Part shown: piece after piece, positions 34,763-46,220 of the stretch
Layout of the letters: each line of letters begins with the position of its first letter
Numbering within the stretch: position 1 is the first letter of the stretch
DNA from: Monomorium pharaonis
Lineage: Eukaryota; Arthropoda; Insecta; Hymenoptera; Formicidae
Direction: 5' to 3'
DNA length: 64,000 nt
Assembly: GCF_013373865.1 (NCBI RefSeq)
Contig: NC_050469.1
Span: 24,230,046-24,294,045 of the forward strand
Notes under the pieces: generated by a model
Told to the model about the DNA's origin: nothing
Seen by the model: the letters and a program-made list of their open reading frames with translations, nothing else
The model's database searches: none
Made by a program: the position numbers and the translations under genes

Positions 34763-34807
34763 ATGCTGCCGCAGACACCTGACATCATCCCGACTACCCT
34801 GAACCAG
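34763..34807 (+). CDS. first coding exon of an unrecognised gene
   Basis: ATG preceded by CTACCACG (A at -4, C at -3) encodes MLPQTPDIIPTTLNQ and ends in phase 0 at CAG/GTAAGT, a perfect consensus donor. The exon sits at the downstream edge of a CpG-rich promoter region, as expected for a first exon. The frame continues unspliced to 35125 but becomes Arg/Pro-rich and unlike a protein, supporting the splice. Fifteen residues are too few to assign a family, and no downstream exon was identified up to 64 kb. Such an arrangement (short first exon, very long first intron) is typical of insect developmental and neuronal genes, but that is inference. Confidence 0.5.
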
Positions 34808-35593
34808 GTAAGTTGTGGCGCGTACGTTTCAGATTCGGAGACCGGGAGAGACGCCGCCGCGCCGCCGGTTTCGCCGAAATCGGAGCCGGTAGAATTTCGC
34901 CGGGTTCAAACATCTCCGCGGATCGCCGCTCGGCGCCAAATAAGTCTCCTCTCGCGTTTTCACGACGTGATGACTGCTTTTTTCCCCCCCGTCTTGCTTT
35001 ACACCTCGCGATCGGGTGCACCACCTTCGGCGGAGAGGCGGCGTCTCTCTGACGGGCGTCCATGGGGCATGTCCTTCGGCATTTCGAAGGTTCCGTGGAA
35101 GCTGGAGCGCGAGGTATCGGCGTGAGCGATTCGCTTTTCGACCCGAGCGCCGCACCTCATTAATCTTCTTTATGTCGTAATTAATCTTTTTTTTCTTTTA
35201 CTCATTGCCTCGCTCGACGTAAATTATTATTTCTTTCCGTTCGCGCGCTACTCCGCTACTCTCTTTCGCGTATTAATAATGAAAGATTCCGGGACAATAT
35301 GGGGTGATATTAAAGGGGCCGGAGCGGAAAATGTTAAATAATTTTCTTCCATCCGTGTTTACGACCGACGATGAATTGAACTCGCCGGAAGCAAACCGGT
35401 TCCAATGCGTGTCTGCGAAGTTGGCACGTTTTACTAATTAGAGAAAAAAAAAACATGATAGCTTCGGTAGCAAAAGAATTTGCACGAAAAAAACATTTGT
35501 TTTTGGTATTAAAAATTCGAAACTTTGTTGAATATTTATCCGAAACCGTAGGACTATACAAAAAGTGCTACGCTGCGAGGAAAAATGATTGCA

Positions 35594-35598
<5 letters not shown>

Positions 35599-35651
<53 letters not shown>
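35599..35651. repeat. (AT)n microsatellite
   Basis: About 26 uninterrupted TA units. Tyr/Ile repeat frames here are artefacts of the tract. Confidence 0.95.
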
Positions 35652-35657
<6 letters not shown>

Positions 35658-35749
35658 TTATTTGTTTTAACCATGCAAATTTCAGCTATTGATTGTTATT
35701 ACTACTTTAACGCATTTGATCGGACACTCGCCTTTTGCGCAAAACTTAG

Positions 35750-36060
35750 ACAGAAAACGATTTTACTGAAAAAAATTCTTGGTAAACTTGCGAAATGCAT
35801 TTAGTTATAATATAGTTTGAAATATTTAAACACACACACATACAAATATAATAATAAAACGTATAATAATTACGTTATTTTGTTATGATTGTCTTACGTT
35901 TAATCAAAACTATTTTTTTGAAAGCTTGGATGATATAGTTTCAACTAAACGCAAAGTATAATAATAATAATAAAATAAAATAAATTAATAATTATAACGA
36001 AATGTTTATAATTATTAAAATGTAACTTGTAACTGTGTAATCAATATTAAATGTAAACAG
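35750..36060. mobile_element. MITE family B, copy 1
   Basis: It begins ACAGAAAACGATTTTACTG and continues through GCATTTAGT, ACAAATATAATAATA, ATTTTGTTAT, TTAATCAAAACTATTTTTTT, GATATAGTTTCAACTAAACG and GTTTATAATTATTA. The same ordered blocks occur, in inverse orientation, at 37327-37673. The core itself is an imperfect palindrome. The right end is degraded and its limit is approximate. Confidence 0.55.
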
Positions 36061-37103
36061 TAAACAAATGTTTTAAAAATAGTTGTATTTATTATAATTG
36101 TGAATGCATTAATTATACAGTAATGTTTATTTTATTTTAGCCGTCGATGTCTCTCTTCTTGTTAGTTTACTATATTAATTATTTATAGTAAAACTAAACT
36201 GTAAATATAAGGTTGTTATTACTAACATTACAGCAGTAATAGCTATAAAAATAAAGCCTCTAATCACAATTATTTTCTCATGCAATTACATTCAAATACC
36301 AAACACTCTTCTCTCGATGTACTGAAACTATAATTGTTTTTGTTTTAATTAATGAAACGTGATAACTTCACAAGAACTTCGGGCACCTGGCTCGATTTTT
36401 TTCAGAGTCACTCCAACTTTCTCGCATTGTGTTTCGCAAAGAAGAGAGAAGATATCTGCGAAAGAGAAATATTTAACGCTTAATTCGTGGGAGTAAGCGC
36501 CGCTCTCTGTCTCGCTGCTAAATTATTTCACGTCGTTTCCGTTTCACGCCGCAGTTGCGCGCGATTAAATCCGATGCTCGCATATTTATCCCGCCGGACG
36601 GTTTAAAGTTCCGTTACAAACACAGGCGGACGTTCCGCGCGGCAGAAATTGATTAGTCTCGGTATCCTGTCACGGCCCAACGGCCGTCTCGTCCGTCTTA
36701 AGATCATTATAGAATTGCGACGATCCCTTCTCCTCCCCCGGAAAGAGCTAATATCCGCGCGCGGCCGATGATATTCGAACGCGATATCGGATACGCGTGC
36801 AAACGTAATCGGTTCGAAAGCGCGCCTCTAGTGCTCTCACACGGCTGTAGATAATATCTCCGTTTCGGCTATTCCGGGAACTTTAATTAAAACTTTGTCC
36901 ATTCACCCGATTCTCCGTGCCGCCGCGCCGCCTCGAAGTTTTTGCGCGCGATCTCACAACTACGTGGAATAGTTTTCAGCGACCTGATATTAATATTATT
37001 GCAATGCATCTCGGGAGAGATGCTGTAAGATGAAAATGTGTTTCCTTTGAAACTAATTTTATTTTAACTTTGTCTTGATCATGAAATTCGATTATGTAGT
37101 GTT

Positions 37104-37331
37104 ATATACGGAAAGAATAGTTTTGTTCAAGTATCTAAAAATTAAGTTAGAGATTTGAAAATTCTTTCTTAGATTGTCATAATAATTACGAAGGATGATT
37201 TTCAGCAATGCTGCAAAAAGTTTCGACATTCTAGCAACCAGTTTAAGCGTCCTACATAATTATTTTAATGATTTGAAACAAAAGTATTTTTTAATCTGCA
37301 TCTAGCAAAATTTTTTAAAACACTTTATACT
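37104..37331. mobile_element. MITE family A, copy 3
   Basis: The left arm ATACGGAAAGAATAGTTTTG continues through AAGTATCTAAAAATT. The core CAATGCTGCAAAAAGTTTC and CAGTTTAAGCGTC matches copy 1 in order. The right arm contains CATAATTATTTTAATGATTT. Shorter than copies 1 and 2, and it abuts family B copy 2 directly. Confidence 0.6.
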
Positions 37332-37673
37332 GAAAATAATTTGTAATAAATTTATGAAATTTATTTAGTAATGACATTGAAATATTTTGATGCTAAAAAC
37401 AAATATAATAATAACAAAACGTTTAGTAATAATTATAAACCTTTTGCTATAATTATAATCATCTTACATTTAGTTGAAACTATTTCACCAAAGCCATTGA
37501 TAAAATAGTTTTAATTAAACATATGGTAATTATAACAAAATAATGTTATTATCATTAAACGTTTTGTTATTATTATTATATTTGTTTACAGTAACGAAAT
37601 ATTTTATACAATATTATTACTAAATGTATTTACTAAGGATTTTTTTAGTGCAGTAAAATCGTTTTTCTCTGTA
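37327..37673. mobile_element. MITE family B, copy 2
   Basis: The right end reads CAGTAAAATCGTTTTTCTCTGTA, the reverse complement of the left end of copy 1 at 35750. Arms of about 110 bp (TTTAGTAATGACATTGAAAT at the left, mirrored by ATTATTACTAAATGTATTTA at the right) flank a palindromic core TTTAGTTGAAACTATTTCAC ... AAAATAGTTTTAATTAAAC. No transposase. Confidence 0.6.
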
Positions 37674-38127
37674 TAAAGTTTTCTGAAAAGGGGAAGTGTC
37701 CGATAAAACAATTGGGAAATTTAAAGTTATTATAAGTCATATATTGTTTAATATATTTTAACTTTACAAGATTCAGTATTTTAAAATAGATGTTTGAGTT
37801 AGATTGAGTAAGTTTCTTTACAAGTAAAATGTATAGGTTGATAAGCTTCTTGAAAATTACATTTGCTCATCATAAAAACTCTTAAATTGCTGGCGACTAA
37901 TGATAATACACATCGAGTGAGCGAAGTATGAATGGCTCTCTTCGCAATTGGAAACGTTTCGAGTATTTTTTCCGCGAAAATGCCTACGACGAAACTCGAG
38001 TTGCCAAACAGTGCGTGTGACAGCTTACGTGACACTTCGTATGATGAAAAGAGAATATATAACGAGAGGCAGACATGATCGATAATAACCGGAAGATTGC
38101 GCGAAGGTCTACCCGCACAGCGGATGA

Positions 38128-38159
38128 CGCGACATTGACAACATTGACAGCATTGACAT
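38128..38159. repeat. short 9-bp tandem repeat
   Basis: Three to four copies of (GACATT/GACAAC/GACAGC)ATT-type units, reading GACATTGACAACATTGACAG and onward. It encodes the Cys/Gln repeat at the start of a minus-strand chance frame. Confidence 0.7.
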
Positions 38160-40347
38160 TTTATCATGTAAAGTGGCTCGAGTGGTTTATCTCATCCCTT
38201 ATGCTGTCCCCTTATAATGTAATATAATCGATCGAATGGAGGCCGGATGGATAAAAAAAAAAAGCCTTTCCATAATACGGGCACCTCTCCCTGATATTGA
38301 ATTTTTCAGACACTGGAATGAGAGATTAAAGTAATTATGCACAATAAGGGCGACCTCACCGATTTCAATGACCTTGATATATGTTGTCAGGGTCATTATT
38401 CTGAACAACTTTTCCCAATACATGTTACCGTCGCTCGGCCTTAGTGTTTCCGAGTTATACACAAAAGTTTTTCTTTAGTTTCTTACTTTAATTTCATTAC
38501 TTTTAAAACAGAGAGGAGAGTAGGGTGCAGAAAACGCGTGGGAAAGGTACAAGGAGGGAGGCTTCGTATGGAGGGAGTCTGCTGTTATAATACATATTTA
38601 CTAAGATTAAATTAGAAAACGTGTTTGATTCAATGAAGAAACTTCCGCATGTCCCTATCTCTCTTTCTTTTTATCTTTTCGGATTTACACGTGCGAGATT
38701 CGTATTCCTGAGAATACGGATATTAATTTTGCAATTGCGTTGAAAAGATAAGAAACCGATGTAATTTTCACGAAGCTCATCGGGTTCCAACAAGTGGATC
38801 GTAAATCGATAATCTCTCGTCTTCGATAAATTGTTTAAGAGCGACGCGAGATACTCCTTCACGATCAGGAAAGATTTATCGATCATCGCTGAGTCTATTC
38901 TTATATAACTTAAGAATGATCCTTCAAGATACGTAATCGAGTAAAATATCGATTTGTCGATAATGGCGTATTTAATCGCGCGATTAAAATTTGCTGTTGA
39001 ACGCCGTTGAAGGCGCGCCGAAATTGCTGCAATTGTCACTGCGCGAAACGATTAACAGTTGCGGCACATATTTTTCACATATCGCCGATGCACGTTTCGG
39101 TTTCGAAATACCGATCGGTTGTCCCAGACCGAGTTTCGCTAGGTCAGAAATTAAAAATGTCACGTAACAACAACATGATGTAACATACCTTGTGAAGCTA
39201 AGCGGCAAACAAATGCATTGTAAAATTTACTTCTGAGAATCCATGATTACGCTTTTTTTGCACCGTCTTAAAAATAATTATAAAATAAATTACCAGTTTA
39301 TAAATTTTACATTAATTTTATTACGAGAAAAGAAAATAATTTTTTTAAACGTATTATAAAACGAATTTGTTGGCTAAACGTAAATACACTTAATGAGTAA
39401 TACATAATTATGAAGAAATGCATCACAGAATCGATGAAATTTGTCTACTTACATTACTTTTTCATATAAAAACACAAATTGAATGAATAAAATGTATTCT
39501 TATATCTCAAAAATCTCAGACTTGATTATAGAAAAATGCTCATTAAAAATACTAATAAATTTTGTTGATATTTTAGGAAACAATCCTAATTATCATCGAT
39601 GCGATAAAAACTTCATATTCTGAAACTGAAGGAGATTAAATATAAACCATCTATTAACGGTGATGGGGAAAGAGATTCTGTAATAAATAGTTTTCTATCT
39701 TTTACGAGACGAAATTATCGACAAATGAAATTTTAATCGTAGTTTCGGGTGAGAGTTTCTCGCGCGGGACGTTCGACGAGCCGGACTGGGTTTCTCGGGC
39801 ACGTTCGCGCGAGAGTGGCATTGACTTTTCCGCGTATTCTCGCCGATGACTCGAGAGGAAAGGCACAGCACGTTTCACCGCGTCTGTTTGTCCACGTACG
39901 ATTTCGTCGTGGCCGTAGGTGTCTCTCCTCTGCCGAGACCGCGCGCCGCGTGGCTCAGGTTTATCATTCGTGGAAAGGTGCGTGACGTACTCAGCGAGAG
40001 AATTCCTGGTGAGGCCGGGCCTTATCGATTGTTTCGAAAGCTAACGTTAAACAAGGCGACACCTCGACGGTGCTCGCGAGAGGTGTACACGGTCGCAATC
40101 GGTGCGGAACGTCGCTCGTAATAATTATCTCGTTGAGTCATCGCCCGGTGATGATTTTTCGATTCAGTCAACGCCACCTTTTCCGAAGAATCATCCTTTC
40201 AACGTTCCATTTCGTCGATCTCGGCATCGGAGAGATTTAACGGTTCCGCCATACTCCCGAGCAGTTCTCAGCTTTAGCGTTTTCGCTCTATGTTTATTTG
40301 CAAACTGTAAAATTGTCGTTGCTACGTTATCGTTATCCCCCGACGAC

Positions 40348-40367
40348 ATGATCGACGGCGCAAATGT
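40348..40367 (+). other. possible alternative first exon ending at a strong donor
   Basis: In a GC- and CpG-rich block (39740-40370) an ATG (MIDGAN plus two bases) is followed by GTAAGTTT at 40368, a consensus donor. The block looks like a second promoter 5.6 kb downstream of the first exon at 34763, but its coding phase (2) differs from that exon's (0). It could not feed the same acceptor as coding sequence in this frame, and it may be a noncoding first exon or a chance donor. Confidence 0.2.
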
Positions 40368-43300
40368 GTAAGTTTCTGCCGTTTCTCTCTACGTCAAAAG
40401 TTCTTTCGTTTAATGACGGTGCCTCATAAAGTTGCCAGACGTACACGAACGCTGGCTGGGTGAGATTAGTCCCGCGCGACCACTCCCATGTTGAAGATTA
40501 AGGATGATATTTGCAGAAACGATTAAGTTAACGTTTAGCGCGCAGTATCAGCGCATCGCCGCGATAGCGTTACGCTACTCCGTTGGCATTCTCGTGATCG
40601 CGCGATGACTCCGTCATGCGTGTTCTATGCAAATACCGCTTTATGCAAACGACATCGGTTCTTTGGAGAAGCTGCTACGGTGAGGAGGGGGTGGGGAGCC
40701 GACCGACCTCACAGCGAATAATACATTGTTGCAAGATTAAACGCGTTAGGAACGCGCACCGCGCCGGAATTAAACCTTTTCCAACTGAAACGTGCAGGGA
40801 ATCTTGCACGAGTATATAATTTTCATGTTATAAATGGTAGAGAGAGAGAAACGGACAAACAATACAATGAACGTGAAACCACTTAATATAATCTGAAACT
40901 GGAGCTACAGAATGTTAGAGATGACGTTGTTATTAAACATTTTTCATATCAGATGTAAATAAATATCATGCGATTAAGATGTGTTTTGCACCGGCAACAT
41001 GTGTCGCATATTTGTGATAGCAATAATATTGTTATATAAATTGTACTAATATCAATATAAAATTGCTAGACACTAATACTTATTTTTTCCCTCGGAAAAG
41101 AGAAAACTTTTTAGGAGAAAAAAATAACATTCTTAAATACACAGTCGTGAGAAACGGGATACAAAATGACTCGCACAGGTTCGAAACGCGTGAGAAAAAA
41201 TCCGGGATCGTTTTCGTGGTTAAAAAAAAAAACAACGGAGAAACGAGGAATTTAATGTGAATACGGATTTGATATCTTCTACGTACGGTTTCATATTAAC
41301 AATCGCGCGTTGATGCTATCGCTAGATTTTTCAGGTACGGCATCACGTACATTATTCAATATCGTGGACTATGTAAACCTCCAAAATAAAAAGCAAATAT
41401 TAAAAAGCGTTTTTGCTCCAAGAGATAAATCCATTTTACGTATTTTTACTTTATGCTTTTCTACAAATACACGACGTTTTATCATCGTGATGCATGCACA
41501 TTTTAATATTTTCTTTAATATAAAATGCGATTTTTGTATGAAAAATGTATATACATTACACTTTTTTTTTTTAAATAAGTTGAGGTATGTATATTTAGCA
41601 TAGGTTATCATCTCCAAATACGATTATAATATGCGAAAATTTACACATATAAATTATTAAATACATCTTGATTAAATATTTATGTGAGTGAATATATGTA
41701 TGTAAAGATATTCAATTGTATTCCACTGGTAATTAAAAACGTGATCATCAAATCTGTAATTATTCGGACGGTTTCAGTGATCGTATAAGGGCCAATATCG
41801 TATTTTGTGATTACTTTCGACATATTTATGTATCCTTTATTCTCGATAAATGAAATTATCTAGAGCGGAAACTAAAATAGATCCAGTTTTGATTCTTGAA
41901 CGCGTATAATATATTTTTATAATACTGAAACCAGTTTCAACGAGATGCGTTACGCTTGACAAGATTTTTCAAGAGATTATGCGCTCGTGATTTAGTCGCT
42001 TTAATGTGCTTCCCAATAACGAAAACGATCGCCTGATTATAGCTACCGGTAAGAGCGTCGTAATAGGTACCGTTCGTCTATGACTCGTGATAATGATCAA
42101 TCGATCGACATACGGATCGTACCGTGGATATTAAGGCGGAGCAAAATCGTCCCGCTCTGAAATTAAACTTCGGAAATTTTAATGAACAAATCCCCAGATT
42201 GGACAATTAGAAATCCCGGAGGAACATACTTGCTTCGTAATCGGAGCCCAAGCCCTTTGATCATCTTTTTTGCCTTTTATCTCATATATGTAAACTAATA
42301 TTCTCTTTTACGATAATAGAGAGAAGGAAAGGGAAAAAAATTTTACAAAAGAGGATTAATTTTATTCACTTGCCAAGAGAAAAAAAACATAATTCTCGTT
42401 TTTTTTGTTTTTTTTTAACAAAAAAAAAATATTACTTGGAGAATGCAGATAAAGTCATGTTTGAATGAAATCAATATTATTTTTAAAAAATTCGAATAAT
42501 CATTCCGATCGTTTCGCACCTTTGTGCAAATGTAATACGAGTCTGCAAATGAAGGTAAAAATGATTTTGTAGCGCGCCGAAGCGTAACTCCGCCGATCGT
42601 TATAATTAAATTTGCGGCTTACGTCTCGTACACATTCGAGGCAGATTTAATTTATTAAATGCGCTAAGAGCGCGGGAGTCTCGTGTATTAATAAATTAGA
42701 GCGCGCTATCTAAATCGTCAGCACATAATTGTCTCGTGTCGTACAAAGTGGCGCTGTCGTGAAAAATCACTTTCCGCATATCCTGGATTAATTGACGATT
42801 TTTCACTGTAATTAGATCAACAGCTGGCTATATCCAGGCATGAGAGAGCAGGGCTCTCATAGCCGTATATTAACTCTAAATAATCCGATGCGATTAGAGT
42901 ATCAGCGACAACCGACGCACTTACATGAGAAAAGGTTGTGTAACTAGTTATAACTTCTTGCTTACCGCAGCGAACGTGCAGCGATGAGATTTCATTACTC
43001 TTTGTTCTGTGTTTATTGTTCTTCCTTGAATAATGCGATGCAGAAATAGCTTAACACCCTCTACGGGGGAGTACATAAAGCACTTTATTGCGCCTTTTAT
43101 TGGCACTGCAATCGGAATCTGCCAAAATTGGAATGGCCTGGTGTCGCGTAGTTGTCAGTGATTTATATTTGTTTTGTAAAACGTTTGTTTTTTCACACAA
43201 CTTTTGAACAAAAGATTATTTGAACGAGATCAATTAAACCATTTTTTTACATTAATTTAGTTAACTACCATATGATATATCTATTTGATTACCGACGATT

Positions 43301-46170
43301 AATATGTCCAGCTTTTGCAAAATTTCTGTAGCAAAATTTAATAATACCGTATCAATGTCATGACGGACTTTAACACAATAATTTCAGGTGTTATGTATAT
43401 TAGAAAGTCCTGCCTTCCTTAAGGTTCCCTCATAATTAGTTTGATAAAAAAAAAAAGAAGCACGAGAGCATGATGTAGTGGCTTAAGGCCCAAAAAGCTC
43501 GTCGGTGGTTTCTTCTGAAGAAACCATCGGCTGGTGGTTTAATGAGATTTCGCGGTCGACAGTGGCGTAATTAGAGGCGGGAGTCCCCCCGCTGGTTAAA
43601 AGCCTCCGCCGCTCGCTCCTCCGCGTATTTTAATGCGATTTAATTTACCGTTAGCCGCACTCTCATAGTTACCTGCCGTTCATTGGAGAAAGGTGAAGAG
43701 TGTGTCGGTTCCGGAGTTGAAGACGAAGAAATGAAGGGGGGATTCCCAGATCCCTCCCCTCCTCCCTTTCTTTTTTGTGACCGCCGAGTGGGGCATAAAT
43801 ATACGTTCGTCAATCGGTACGTAGAACTCGCGATGCAGGAGTAAATCGGTCAGAAGCGAATCGTACATTTAGTGACGACAAGCTCCATCGTTTTGCGGGA
43901 TTCGCCATTTGCCATTTTATTTAAAGTGACCATGGAATAATAAAGAAAACTCTCGCACGTTGAAAAATAAATTATAAAGAAGAAATAATTGAAAAGCTGA
44001 ATTATAAGCACATAAAGAGAAATTAATGAGATGAATGAAAGATACGTGAACTAAGAATTATTTTAATCTTAGTAGAATTTACTTTTTATTTATTGAATAA
44101 TGAATATTATATTCGGTTTTCTAAATTATAAAACATTTTGTTCTTATTTCTTAGATAATTTTTTTAGATAAAAATTATATGTATTTCTTATTTGTGTTAT
44201 TGTCTGACAAAGAGAAACTTGAAAAATCTGATAATATTAAACTGATATATTATCGCGTAATTTATTCGCACTTTTCATTATTTTGGCAGAAAACGTGAGC
44301 GGATTTTCACGCTACCGTGACATTGACCAAAGTGGCAAAGACCCGTCAGGTCGAGGGTATCTAGAGAGGAGAAGGCTGCGATCGATCGGTCTCGAGGCAT
44401 ATCAGCTCGACGTAGACATGCTCCGAAACCGCCCTTTCTGACTTCCTTCTCGTGCAGCTTGTTAAATATTAAGGGTATCAACAGTCGGAAATATCCGCGC
44501 ACATCCGACAAAAACATAATCGACATATATTCCCATATAAACTTACGCGAATAGCTTGGCGAAAGCAATTGAGGTATCGACTGTTCTTGTGTCCACGCGA
44601 ATATAAATTATAGTAATCGTAGATATTCAGTTAGATTATCTCATGTAAAGCTCATGAACGTTTATTTATGTCGTCGTAAATCCTTTCGATCGCGCTTCAG
44701 AGACACGTACAGGTCTTTTAAAACCAATATCGACACTTGTGCAGCTGATAGCGGAGTTTTAATCGAAAGATAGCTACCGGACCGCAGATTGTTATGGCAA
44801 ATCGATATCTTATCGATATAGTATCGGAGTGATTCCATTAAATCGAATTGCTGAAATACACCGATACGCTGAAACCAGCGCACATATTCCAATCTTAGCG
44901 ATTTCGATGCAAGTCTGTGTGCGGCATTTTATCACGTATGGTTTTATAAATGACGTGAATACTCAAGAGAAGATATGGAACGTAGTTGAGCGTAATTGTT
45001 CAGTTTCCGGCGGGCAGTTTATCGAGAACCTTGACTGAAAAATCTCGCGCCGCGCTAGTTTCCGTGAGAAATCTTGACAACCGATCGATTGTTCTTGCTG
45101 TCTCGCCGAGCGCGTTCCGCGCGTTTCGTTAGCAACAAGTTGTCAGACACTGCAGGTCCGCTCTATCGCAACTGTCGCTAACTGTCCCCGATGAAGATAG
45201 ACAATGGATTGCGTAACGACGGCGGTTTCTTCTACGGTCGGACTCGTGTCCCTTAAGTAATAAATCACACGGGATTTCTTATACGCGGGTTCATGTATAC
45301 CGCTTTTCACGGTTCTACACCGGTTTCAAGGATATTCTTCATGACAGAAGTAGAACATTGGAGATAATGCTTAGAATAATTATGTTTTACAGCCATCTTC
45401 CGGAATGAATATATTTACATTGTTCTTTACATTAACATTTAATATTTAATATATTCCAATTTATATACCTATTAGGAGATCAGAATGTCGTTTTTATAAA
45501 TACTGTAAACAGAGTATGCGTGTTGTTAAAATAATAGATTATTTATTTAATATATTTCTTTATTTTCTACGATAACCACTTTAGAAGAAACTAATCGGTT
45601 GTAATTTTTTACGAGAAAAAAAACTGTAAAAGTAAGGAATATTCAAATCGCCTTCTCCATTTTTCAAATCAAAACTGAGATCAACTTCTTCGAGAAAGGA
45701 ATTAAGAAATTAATAAATAAGTGACTATTAAATGATTATCTTACGTGTAGTAATGACGATTATATTATTTCATAAATAATAAATTAAAACAAAACTACAT
45801 GTCGTTTGCATTATTTATAAAAACGAAATTACTTCTGGTTTTCCCCAATTATGTTCTTTTATTCAAAACACGATATTTTTGTGTATTTAGATTTATTCAA
45901 ATTGCTACGTGTAGATTGCGCTTACAAACGTATTTGTCACAGGCTGTATCAGTACAAGGATTGCAATCTGTCGGGTTATTGATCCACCTACATTCAGGAT
46001 ACATGGCGATATACATATATGGAGGATAATCTGTAACGATTCCCACGGTCTTCAGGGTACTTCATACACGCGAGAGTCCACGCCTCTTTGCTCGACACGC
46101 CACCTTTTCAAGCCGCTTTTTCTGAGACTATCGGTCGATGCAGAACGCATCGGCGGCTTTGGTGTGAGGT

Positions 46171-46188
46171 TCTCTCTCTCTCTCTCTC

Positions 46189-46216
<28 letters not shown>
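46171..46216. repeat. (TC)9 fused to (GA)14 - perfect palindrome
   Basis: A TC tract meets a GA tract at TCTCGAGA, so the two halves are exact reverse complements for at least 18 bp. Single strands can fold into a hairpin with almost no loop. It lies in a GC-richer island. Confidence 0.9.

Positions 46217-46220
<4 letters not shown>

Noticed and set aside
37799..39208. Four successive minus-strand open frames of 74-122 codons
   Set aside because: Frames differ, none has a recognisable motif, the first starts in a 9-bp tandem repeat, and no good splice sites link them.
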